Shown here in pieces: positions 46,823-58,400 of a DNA stretch of 64,000 bases (the stretch's first letter is position 1; every line of letters begins with the position of its first letter). The DNA lies in the NCBI RefSeq assembly GCF_000003815.2, contig NC_049979.1:26024340-26088339 (forward strand), read 5' to 3'. Both the position numbers and the translations under genes were made by a program. The notes beneath the pieces are model-generated. The model was given only the letters and a program-made list of their open reading frames with translations, had not been told where the DNA came from and made no database searches. The DNA is from Branchiostoma floridae (Eukaryota; Chordata; Leptocardii; Amphioxiformes; Branchiostomatidae).

Positions 46823-49600
46823 TTAGTCTATTACAAATCTAATCTAAACCTACAATTCAGTGACAAACTCAGCAAGTTTTGGAAATACGTTTGGAATTGT
46901 ACTTAATATCAATTTATGAATGTGCAGCCTGATATATCAGAATCAAAGATGGGGATAACCTTAGTGTATCACCAGTTATCTAATAGGCCATGTTGATTTG
47001 ATTATATGGATGAGATTCTCTGGGAACCCTAATACTGTTGCAAGCATGCAAAGAAAAAGTTTGAAAGGTTGGTAAGAAACAAGTTGCCTTCAATATAAAA
47101 AAAAAAATAAATAAATGAATAAATATGAAATCTAAGTGGTCAAATGACTGAGCACAGTATGGTATAGATAATGATAGGTTCTTCATTTTTTGGCCTTTCA
47201 CATCCTTGACTTTAGAATTGACTCCATGATATTATCTGTTATTAATAATAGTATATTTTCTTGCAATTTCATGTTTTCTCATCTTGAAGCTGTTTAGTAT
47301 GATTTTACTGTTTTTTTTTTGTTTACTCAAAAAGTGTACAAAAATTAATTTGTGCATAGATGTCATCCACATAATTAAATCAACATTGTCTAACCTAACT
47401 TTATCAGGGTGTCATCAGATATCTATTACCAACTGTATCATATGCTTGGGCACATATTTGAATTTCACCCAACAATGTTGTCTGTGGTTACAGCTATGTA
47501 TTATGCCATGTACATGTATATTATGATTCAGCCATTTAATGTACATGCAATGTAGAAAAGCTGAGAGAAAAATTCTATTTGGCAATTCTGTTACTACTTT
47601 CGACGTTGTAAATGTGTGCAGGTCCAATGTTACAAGGTCTCCAATTCTGTAAATATGTTCTTATTTGAGAATCATGTAATTAAAGTTTTAGCCTACAAAG
47701 TTGCTGCTATTCCAGGTATGTAATAAAAGTATTTTAGACTCATTTGCTGCACTGGCTGATTTATTTATTAATAACTACAATTAATGATTATTTTATGAAT
47801 AACTACAACCTTCTGCTGCAGTACCTAGGTCTGTCACCAGGATTCAGTAACACCTACCCACATACAAAATATCATCGCAATTGCTTGAAATGTTCTGATC
47901 TGGCAATATATCATTTGCTACTATGGAGTTATAGTATTTTCTCATTAATACAGATACAAGGACTGGTGTGTTAAGACAAAGGTGATTATACAGGCATATA
48001 TTATACAGGTACTAAAGGTTATGTTTTCGGCAGCATTTGGTATCTGGGTGTGTATGAGAGAGAGCGAGTGTGTGTGTGTGTCTGTCTGTCCGGCTGTGAA
48101 CATAAGATCTCATTATTGTGCAACAATTGTACAAGGTACAAAGCATGACATAAACTAACACATAACTACAGTTCTATAAGGTTTGTCTGCTTCCGAAAAT
48201 AGTTTCATCAGGTTGGTAGAATATAGGATATAGGAGAATTTTGCACAACCAGCAGTTGCTTACATTTCTTACGTTTTGATGTCTCTCAGACACCTTCGTC
48301 AGAGTTTCTAACTGGAGTTCTGCTTCTCACCGCTATATGCAACCATCTACATGGTCTTTTGCAATCAGTGAAGGGATTCTTAATATAATAACTCCAGATT
48401 GCCTGAATGGACTGTCTCAATATTTGATATTATGGTAGGTCTTGATGAGACGTCGACATGATTAGAGTTTGGGCCCCTAGTGGTTTTCTATGGTGCTGCA
48501 GCCAAACTTCTGGTTTCCATATCTCGTGTTCTGTGCTTGTCACGATTTTTGCTTGGTTGATAGCTCTAGTACTAAAAAGTATAGGTTTGATATTCACAAC
48601 AATGATAGCAACACATTTTTACCTTCTTCTGATATACTTGCATTTGGTTTTCTTTCCCCACCTGCAAGTACGAAGAAGGTTGTCCGTAGATGTGACAATG
48701 TCTACGTGCTCACTGCGAATTTTGCCTCATGAAATAAACATGGGAATTGCACCTTTTCTGCTGTTCAATCACTTTGTGGCATTATAATAAGTCGTGGTAA
48801 AATTATCCTAACATCCACTCAAAAGTAGATAACTGTTATAAGGTGCGTGGAGTAAACCATACAAAGAGGTAATCAAATTTTTATCAATTTTATTAGGTTG
48901 CTTGACAACGTGTTGTCTGAAAGCTGCTATTAAAGTAAAATTGCTCTTCGTCCAATTTGTGATGACGCACTTTACATGGAGCTCTTTGACAGAGGCCATT
49001 TATTATTTTACACGTGTTTTACAAAGCACTAGTACTTCTATGTCAATCAAAAGACATTTACGTCAGGGCTTTTGGGTATTGTCACGCGAGCATTTATATC
49101 AAATCCGAATGAGGTCCGTGCCGGCATTTTTGTGCAAGTTTTATTTACGGAGACTGGGCCATGCTGTGCGTATGCTTGCGCATCTAAAGCAGATAAAAGA
49201 ACAGTTGTGATGACAAAGAATGTAAATGCACACCTCATACGAATTTGATATACATCCTCGCGTTTAGAACAGAAATGTGTATCTTGTCTGGGCCTTATTT
49301 TTTGTTCAATTCTCTCGCCAAAGTGAAAAGAGTGAAATCCAATACCAAGACATGAACACAACAGTAAGGTTGTAATCACGAAGACAGTTTAGGGGAAGAC
49401 AGTTGTGATCCAAAAAATTTAGTTTGTGTCTAATGGTATACACCGTACAAAAAGTTTCGTTTCTTTTATCAATTGTTGCTAATTCTATCTAATGTTAGTG
49501 GGTTGTGTATAAAGCGAAATATGATATAACAATAGTTTATATTATGCAAGACAGGTCATCAGGGTCTGATTATTTTCGCATATTCAAAGAAATTGTGTCC
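46823..49600. other. Intergenic stretch without recognisable genes
   Basis: AT-rich DNA with short open frames only. It holds part of a dispersed repeat (47812-47890), a (GT)n run at about 48069-48082, the second copy of a dispersed repeat at 48222-48345, and no splice-linked protein-like exons. Confidence 0.4.
48222..48345. repeat. Dispersed repeat, copy 2 (intergenic)
   Basis: Same block as 42436-42575: ATATAGGAGAATTTTG, CACAACCAGCAG, GATGTCTCTCAGACACC, TTCGTCAGAG and CTGGAGTTCTGCTTCTC, in the same orientation. Confidence 0.5.
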
Positions 49601-49613
49601 TCACACAAGGTTG

Positions 49614-49730
49614 GCGTCGTGTGCGGCGTAACTGGTAGAGCGTTCGGCTCGGAATCTAGAGGTCCCAGGATCGATACCCACCGTGCTTTTGGGCAAGTCA
49701 TTTACACAACCTTCCTCACTTTACTCAACT
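49614..49730 (+). repeat. tRNA-derived SINE-like sequence
   Basis: GGCGTAACTGGTAGAGCGTT, an A-box-like start, is followed by CTCGGAATCTAGAGG and a B-box-like CAGGATCGATACCC. The arrangement is that of a tRNA-derived SINE head; the anticodon arm is not convincing as a tRNA. Confidence 0.5.
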
Positions 49731-49773
49731 TGAGTGCATCCTCGTCTGTCCACAAGTGAAATTTAAAAAATGG

Positions 49774-50040
49774 TGCCGTGTTTGCGTAGTAGGTAGAGTG
49801 CTGACCGCAGAAGCCAGAGGTCCTGGGTTCGAATCCTCTGGGATGCAATCAATGTTGTTCCCCTTGCAAAGGCACTTTGAGTGACTTTCCTCACTCCACG
49901 CAGGTGTAAAAATGGGTACCGGACTTTGGGTGGGGAGGTAAAGACGATGGAAGTAGAGAACTGAGCTATGCCTTCCAATACCTTGTCCTGGACAAGTTTT
50001 TACACAATTCTGTAACACAATTATGCCCCTTGCCACATGA
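49774..50040 (+). repeat. Second tRNA-derived SINE-like sequence
   Basis: Contains GCGTAGTAGGTAGAGTGC and the consensus B-box GGGTTCGAATCC about 45 nt later. A GACTTTCCTCACT-type body follows, similar to CCTTCCTCACTTTACTC in the preceding SINE. The two lie in direct tandem. Confidence 0.5.
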
Positions 50041-51730
50041 AAGAAAACAGATAATAAGCATTTTCAAGGAGTGGCAGTTGTAAAAGTGCAAAGCAATTTG
50101 TCACCATTGAACGTGACTTGAATCCTTCGGAAACGCCCTTTACAGCAAGTACCCAACAATCAAAGTACCATTTACTCTTTGAACTTGTCACCTGTAACGA
50201 TAGAAAATGTGTTTTACACACGCCAACGTAACATCGGCATTTGAGGTTATGTTTATTCCATTGTATGGTTAACATCCGCTCGCGCATCAATTTTCGTCAG
50301 TTTCTAAAAGAAAAATAATGCCTTCGACCATAGTGTATAATACTGTCGTAGAATGGCGAAGTTAAAGCTAATTAAAGTCAGAGAAGACGATGTGAAAGAA
50401 CAAAAGAATCTGTTGTTCTGTATGCTATACCATGCTTACGTCGATAAAGGTTAGACATCCAGGTATGATTTTTATATGCGGTTGCTTGCTTAATTGCTTT
50501 TTGGCATGTCGTGCTTATGTAGAAATTTGTTCAACCTTCTTAACTACGTAGATTTCATACTGAACTTTTTTACAAAATTTTTTCCTTCGCTCGTATCAGT
50601 TTTTTGTTCCCCGAGGATGTCATCCATATATTGGACTCAGCATGGCCGTACGTATATATGACACAGTTTGAGGGACATGTCATCAATCTCCAGCGAGCTG
50701 CGGAGACGGGATAACTGTTAGCTGACAAACAGGTGAGAGACATCATTTGTCACATCAAACAACAAGCAGCTTACAAAATGCATTTGTCTTACTTATCGAG
50801 TTGTGTGTGTGCGCGCAAAGAGATTCAAAATACGGGCTATCAGCTTAAAGTTGTGACGGCAATGTATTATGCTTTTGTTTAAGAATCAGGTATATTCCGA
50901 CTCATTTTCTTATACGTAAGGCCCATTTTCATTGGACAGAAAACTAGCGATCTGAAATTGGTCAGAGCGCACAGCGATTGCCGAACCCCAGAAAAATGTT
51001 ACTGACACGTAGAATGTCTCTGGCGCCCAGTGTGCACTCCCAGCGCGACCAAAAAATGTTAACTTTTATAAGCAACGTAAAATTTGATAGATCACTCGAC
51101 AAATTTCAGAAATAAACCGGACCTGGACCTGAATTTTCTGTACCGGGTACCGGTACCCACCCCTAATGTTGGGCCTACTTCTTGGATTTGGCATGTAACC
51201 TGTTTGCAATATACATCTTTATCATGTCACGACACGTTATCATCGTAATTCATAGAACATTAAACATTTTGTTGTATTGAAAATAATGGTTTGTGTACCG
51301 GTACTGTGTACCGATACTGCACCGTGAAAATTGATTCGGTATAGGTCCAAAATATATAATACTAGATCCTGAAGTACCAGTACTGTACCGATATAAATGT
51401 ACACCAAGGTAATGCCCATTTTGTGACTAAATGTGCGTAAATCCTACCCCGAGACGAAAATTTAGCACAGGAGAAGACATAAAGTGTCGAGCTGAAACTC
51501 GAAATCAAAATGTTTTAGTTTTTATCTCCTAACCTGGAGTTTTGTTCAGGTACAGGTACGGGTGCTTTCCCCCCAAATTTGAGTTATGTCCCTTGGTTTT
51601 AGGTGCGACCGAGAACATTTTGAATGCCCCTAGTATCTCGTATGATATGATAACCCATTTTCATCTTCTCTTTATGTACAGATTTCGAGTTCCACTACAT
51701 TAGAAGCAAAAAAGTGCCTAATGAATCATA
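50041..51730. other. Upstream region of the polycystin-like gene
   Basis: No protein-coding exon recognised. The end of a GGTACCCACCCC-type element lies at about 51115-51160, and accession-like runs of GTACCGGTAC follow at about 51296-51400. A 5' untranslated exon could start after an AG near 51683, just upstream of the proposed ATG at 51731. Confidence 0.35.
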
Positions 51731-52440
51731 ATGAAACCCGAACCACGGCCTACGCAATGGCAACCGAGTGTATGTATCTGCTGTTTACTCTATCTCAACA
51801 ACTTGAAGATAACATATTGTAGAAGATGACAAACTTATTTGTACGAAGGAAAACTAAACTAGAGGCAATGTTTTTATCAACTGTTTTCAATTCTGTTCTC
51901 TGAGATCTTATTGAAATCAAATGTCTAAATCTACATTCTGTAAAATAAATCTACACAAAGAAGATACTGCACTGATTGTAATACTAATATATTTTACTGA
52001 CAATCTCTCACCACATGCAATGTTAAATTCTGTTTTCTCTACATTGTTTTATTCAATTTTGCTGCAAGATATTTCCTCCAAGAAATCGCTAGCATTAACG
52101 TGTTTCCCCCGTTTTGTTTTCACAGATTAGAATCCGATTTCTGGTTTTGCTCCTTCTGTTTTCACAATTTGAAGGTAGGTGGCATTCTAATTAACATGCT
52201 AATTAATGAGTTATGCATTTATGGCCCATGGTCGACCCGACATCTGAGTGATGAAATTCAAAAGAGGCTGCAGTGTACTACATCTAGCTACTTGCAAAGG
52301 CATCATGATTCATCTGTGTTAAGTATGACTGCTCTAACATTTTTTTGCAGATGTCACGTTAGAAAGTGAGGAAGATAGCAGTAATGTCGGGTCTTCTCCA
52401 ACCGGGTCGTTTTCAACCGCGTCTCCTTCAAGCGGCGAAG
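51731..52440 (+). CDS. Start exon, signal peptide and Ser/Thr linker of polycystin-like gene
   Basis: Exon 1 encodes MKPEPRPTQWQPS and ends at a GTATGT donor. Exon 2 gives IRIRFLVLLLLFSQFEG, a hydrophobic core that reads as a signal peptide with a charged N-terminal extension. Exon 3 encodes SSPTGSFSTASPSSGE, a likely O-glycosylated linker. Phases 0, 1 and 1 agree. The start ATG was chosen because it is the first in frame with these exons; an ATG further upstream through a 5' exon cannot be excluded. Confidence 0.65.
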
Positions 52441-55400
52441 GTGAGTACGAGGAAAATGCACATATAAACATCCGTATCTACAGATCATTTTCATGTTAAT
52501 GTACTTAATTGTTTGTTTCATACATTTCCGTTGATATGATGTGCTTACTTCAAATGTTTTTTGTTGACATGATGGATTATTTCAAAGGTTTCTGTTGATA
52601 TGGTGAAATGTTTCAAACGTTTCTGTCCTTGATTATTTCAATCTCGAAATGGCCTCTTTCACAATATTTTTATGTGGCGGTATCGTGACACCCGATTGAA
52701 ATATTACAGCTAATTGAATGAAGAGCTGGGATTCTAAATTTTCAGTCTGGTGACTAGAAAATAATTTCCTTGATGTTCGTTTTTTCCAGATCCTTACATC
52801 ACCGTTGAGATTTCTGGAGGTCACCTCAGGGTGGTCGGCACGGCTGAGACAGCAGCACTGTTCAACAGTTCCTTAGATCCAAGTACCTACCAGGCCAGGG
52901 CAGATTTTGCTTGGCAATGTCGTCAGAAGGACTCCAATGCAACATTTGACCCTGATGCCGCTCCAACGGTCGCCTACGGTGTCTCATCGGTCGACGGCAA
53001 CGGCATAAATGTCTACACAAGAGCATGCGGAAACGTCAATTTTGGAAATCTTTCCCAAGCCACTGGAAGCTCAATTCGTCTTGACCAATCATCGATGGAG
53101 ACAGGGGTGACTTACGTTATCAAAGTGACATCAACTGTGGGGCAGATAGTCGTGGACTTCCAACAAGAGCTCTACGTAGTAGACGGTGGACCCTTGCCAA
53201 CTTTCTCAATCAAGTATGTTTTATGTCAATGGCTATGTTAGAATATATATCGACTCTCAAATAGCTAACACGTTCCGAAAGCACGAGCTCTTTGTTTTTA
53301 GATGCGGGATTTAATGATTATACCTCACTGTACATACCTTCCTTTTTAGCAGTATATGGCAGCTTGTGTAGCCTAGTGGTTAGTAACCCTGTCTATGGAC
53401 CACGAAGTAGTGTATCTTTATTCAGCCTAGTACTATGCTGATCTCAATGTTATTTTTCTAGTCATTACTTCAAAAGTACCTGCGCATTTTTTGTATGGAT
53501 AAGAGTGTCTACTTACTTTCATTGTGATTTATATGTGGTGAGGTACACATGTGTGAGGTATTTCTTATGTCAAATTTTTCTTATCATTCACAGATGTATA
53601 AGCAATTGTCTGGCCTTTCTTAATCCAACCAAGGACTTCAAATTAGTAGCAAATTGTACGAGCTGCGGTCTACGCAAAAACTACAAGATGGCGTTCAGTT
53701 GGCAACTGTACGAGGAGGATCTCCAAACCGGTGACATCACTGAGATATCCAATTGGGCTGATATGTCAAATAACGGTAGATTATTTTCTTATCATCCATA
53801 TTTCTGGGGCGCATGTAGTAGTGCAAGAATAGCACTCACGTGATTGCCACGTGATTTCTGCAAGAACACCTGCTCGAACGGCGTGACTACCACGTGACTA
53901 CCACGTGATTGTTACAAAACTAGTACTATTCAAGGTGGGTCAAAAAACACCGTGGCCATCTATGATCTATTTTGCCTTCTCAACACACCTACTTTGCCTG
54001 CTCAACACAATTATTTTGCTTGCTCACTACACCTACTTTGCATACATGTGCCACACAACGTTAACGTTACCTAGTTAGGGAAAGAAAAAGATGGCAGTTG
54101 TAACTTTTAAACCACCGAGTTTCCTTCAATATTGATGTTTTCAAGCAATCTAACAGAAACTAATCAAACAGTACCTTTTATCCTCCGATGACATTTGGAA
54201 TATAAGTAAACCTTGTTTTCCAGATATCAACCAGAGGACACTGTGGTTGGCAAAACACAGCCTAGAGTTCGGTACGAAATACAGGTTCCGTGTCAACGGT
54301 CAACCAGTGAATGGATCGACTGGAAGTTTTGCAGAATACCATGTTATTACCAGTCCTAAATACAACATGACGTGTCTCGCCATTCCTAGAGCAGGTGAGA
54401 CCTCATTTGCATTTAATCCTTGCATTTTACGATTACAAAGATAGGCAGGCATAGACTAAATATTAGAAAAGGTACTTTATGGAAGGAAAACCTTTTACCT
54501 GATACCTGAATTTGCTATCAATGGTAAATGATTCATAAGTAGTAAATGGTTACTTTCCTTGTCAATCTGTGATTAGATGTTGCGACTTTCGTTGATTTTG
54601 TTTTCGTAAAAATGCTTTTACAAAATAACGCCCGTTTGTGTTGTTCAGGGTTGTAGCCAGAACCTGTCCTTCAGTCCTTTGAAGGAATTTTGCAGCTGGG
54701 GACTGAAAAAAGTTTTCCCCATTCCGTCCCCTGGGACACAGAAATTGATATGTAAAGATATAAAAAAACTGAAACCCATGTGTTCTTCTTCACCAAAACA
54801 GATGCCATTGAACAGCTTAGTCTACACGCAAAATTTGCACCTCAAAATGCAGAAAATAGTGTTTCAGAGGGTCTTGATTTAAAAATTTTCTGGGACCCAG
54901 ACCCCCTAGAAATGACGTGCAACGTCACGCCATGCCTTCTGTGCTCAATAGGATTCCCATTCAAAATCAAGGGGACTGAAAATGATTTCAGGCTGGCTAC
55001 AACCCTGGTGTTGTTGAGTCAATTAGTGTTGTTGAGTCAAGTAGTCAACTACGTAATATCATGTAAATAGATCTGATTAATACTACACATGTAGATAAGA
55101 AACATGCACACCTAATGAAGGAAGATTTGATCAAATACCTTATGTCGTCATCTAAATACAATATACTGGAAAGACATACAAATGTTTTAAGAAGAAAGAA
55201 GAAGCATGTAAACTATGATATATGTACAGCTCTCCGTTTAATCCCTTTGTATCAAACTGATGACATGCAGTTAGCCCCAGTGGGGCATGAATATGCAATA
55301 AACTTCATTGCCATTGCCATTGATTACATGTCAAACTCTTGGCAATAGGATTTGCAGCTGAAACAGGATTCAACATCTCAGTCCACATCCCTGAGAACGA

Positions 55401-58400
55401 AACAGGCCTGGCAAACAAGAGTCCAAAATACAGCTTCAGCGCGACGTCTCTGCTGTCACGACAGAGTTCTCCTATGGCGGGACCATACTTGTTGCCGATC
55501 GGAGACCCTGACAAGGATTATACAGAGAGCATCACCGTCACAGCTATTGGAGACGACGGCTCCTATGCAGAATGCAACGCCACTCCTTCGGTTAGTGACG
55601 TACTCAAAACGAGAGTTCCACGACCTCATACCTTCACCATGATGTTAATCTTTTTGAGTGACGTTTCTCATTGATAAGCTAAAGAAGATCCTTATTTGGA
55701 TGAATTATAACATAACATGATTTGAGTATGAAAGTCTTTGCACAAAAGGCTTACTCTACTTCTACTTCTACGTCTTCTTCTATTTCTATTTCTATTTCTA
55801 TGTAGTACGGAGCAAAGACCCTTTTGCCTTAGCATGGCCGATAGTACTGTAATAGTAATTAAATGCTACTGTAGCATTTCGTAATAGATTATGTAAATGA
55901 GATCTGATTTGCATAATTCATGTTCACCTTTACTTCGTAATACTGCAAGTATGTATTCAATTGGTTTCTTCCCAGGCAGAGATTTCAGTCTTGAGACTTT
56001 TAAAATAAACGTAATATTGTTTGTTTCTGTATTGTACATATAACAGGTATTGCCACCTCTAAAGAATCCTCTGCAGTTGTGGCAGTGGATTTTGACTTTG
56101 AGTCATCAGGCTGACGTCAGCGATCACTCGACCTCTTTCCTGCTAGCATCAAACATTGCCGATCTTCTTGACTTAGTCCTGTCACCGGTAGGTACATATG
56201 AAACATACCACCTATAGAAAGGCAACATTTTATCGAAATGCTGAATGTTTTTTTTTTATTGCCTGTAGAGATTTTTGTCAAGCTACTGGCACATAACGCC
56301 ATATTATGAGGCTCGCGCTATAGTATTCTGTGCGATTAGAAAATATATGCAAACAGGTTTCGCTATCGCAAACCAGTAATTTGTCATATGTACAACTAAT
56401 ATAGGGATTCAGTTCTAAGCTCTGGTTGGTTCACGACAGTTCTAACCTGTGATTGGTTGCTAACAGATGAAAAAAGAAAAAGAAAAAAGAGAACAAGCCT
56501 GCACAACCAATAACGTTACGTTTTTTTCTATCGGGAAAACATAACTATGGTCGCCATGTTTAATGTGATACACTCTATCAACACATAATCCAACTAGACA
56601 CGTGCATGTTTGGTGTAAACGCTTACCACGTGTTACTTGAATCCAACAATTAGTGATGTTGAAGTTGCCAAGGAATTTTGCATCTTGTAAGGATCGCTTT
56701 GCTGCTTGAAAATGCAGTCACAATTCTGGGAATCTATCTTTGCCGGAACAATTATAAAACGCAACGCCATTTGCATACCAAGTGCATTGCCTTCATAAAA
56801 TCTTCTTCTTAAATACTGAGTATCTTGAAACGTGTTCATCTCATCTTTAGGACCCAGATCCCGCTCAAACATTGATAGATCAAGGTTATGGAGAGATTCT
56901 GGGTCAGGCCCTGAACTATTCAACATTCCACCCCGCTCCAACGGGACCAACCCCTGCACCAGGGTACATTTTCGGGGCTGACTGGTCCGCAGCTTCCAAC
57001 ACAGACGACCTCGTGAACATGCTGCAATCACCCGTAGGACCAGATGACTTGAAGGTAACACACGCTTGAACAATGGATGGATGGACTGTTCCAGTTGAAC
57101 ATTATAATCCGTAGTCCTCTTCGAACACACAACTCCGGCAAACACCGGGTGCGAGTAAAGATGGCCATCTAATCTTTGAGTAGACATACTTGTCTTCACT
57201 CGCGATCTTGTGCACGTTTAGCTGTCATCCTAGGCTCACCATATGCATGCATCCAAAACGGCTCTTTGGCTTTCTTAAGGGTATGATTTGACTTCCTTGG
57301 ATACAATCTGGTTCCCTGCAGTACTAGTCTGATATCGCAGATTTTCACCACTTTACCCATTGGTAAGTTAAAACTCTGCAACAGACCTGAGTCAGCTTAC
57401 AGATGTGCCCTATGTGGCAGAGACTGTCATTCTCGTAATTCAGATTTTACCATGGTCAATATTGACCATGGTCATCATATGACCACTGGCCATATGATGA
57501 TGAAGTTAGTTTAAGCGCAAATATCGTGCGCATGTGTCAGATGTTTAAGTACTAAAGTTGGGATGGAACCGTCCATTTATTCAACATTATGCATTGTGGA
57601 GAACTGTGTGTTACCGTACTGTAATTGATATAATGCCTTTTTCATTGTGACAGAGAATCATGAGCTCCTTTTTTTAACCAGCCTCTTATGATCAGCTTAG
57701 AGGGCCTCATAGAGCACTGGGCCGAAAACATTTGTGTTTCTTGCCATGTCTAAACACCCTAGGGCAAATGTGTCTCGACTTATTCCAGTATGGCTAGGGT
57801 AGTATGTCGATGAATACGAGCATATCTTTATTTGATAACTTGCGTTCTGCCAAACATTGACAGCTGCGTCTTTCACCATCAATAGTTGCAGATGTTTGTG
57901 AGGTCAACACTTATTGATATACTGTCGGAGAGGATGACCGAAGTAAGTGACATGACTAGACTTCAACAGGCAACAACCGGCCTTACTAAACTGCTGGGCA
58001 CAGGGGAATTTGTTTACATCGACAAGCAGGTATGAACAGAGGAAGTGAACAAAGTAGTAACAACATTCAATGTTACGTCAAATAAGGATAGTCATCGAGG
58101 AGTTTGATATATTGGGCCATCTTCATTCTATTATATGGATGACGAACCCCGAAGCTGATGCGAGCATGTAAAATATATATATCAAAGTTACGTATACCTC
58201 ATTATGAAAGTGGTTAGGAAGGCTAGCGCTGAACAACTGAAGGCTAAACACAAAGCTGTTCTTTCACATCTTTTCTTTGAATTTGAAATTGAGTCTGGCA
58301 GTAAGTCTCTAATGTTTATTTCACTTGTTGTATGTGTTTGCTCATTTTGTAGCTACTTTGTTCGATTTAGAGCATGGTTGAAAACTTTTTTGAAAGGGAT

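Noticed and set aside
49774-49850. Possible functional tRNA gene
   Set aside because: It has good A- and B-boxes, but the anticodon arm does not pair and a SINE-like body follows. Annotated as a SINE head.
50352-50453. Small frame MAKLKLIKVREDDVKEQKN... of 33 codons
   Set aside because: No homology recognised, no splice partner, and not connected in phase to the polycystin-like exons. Too short to support.
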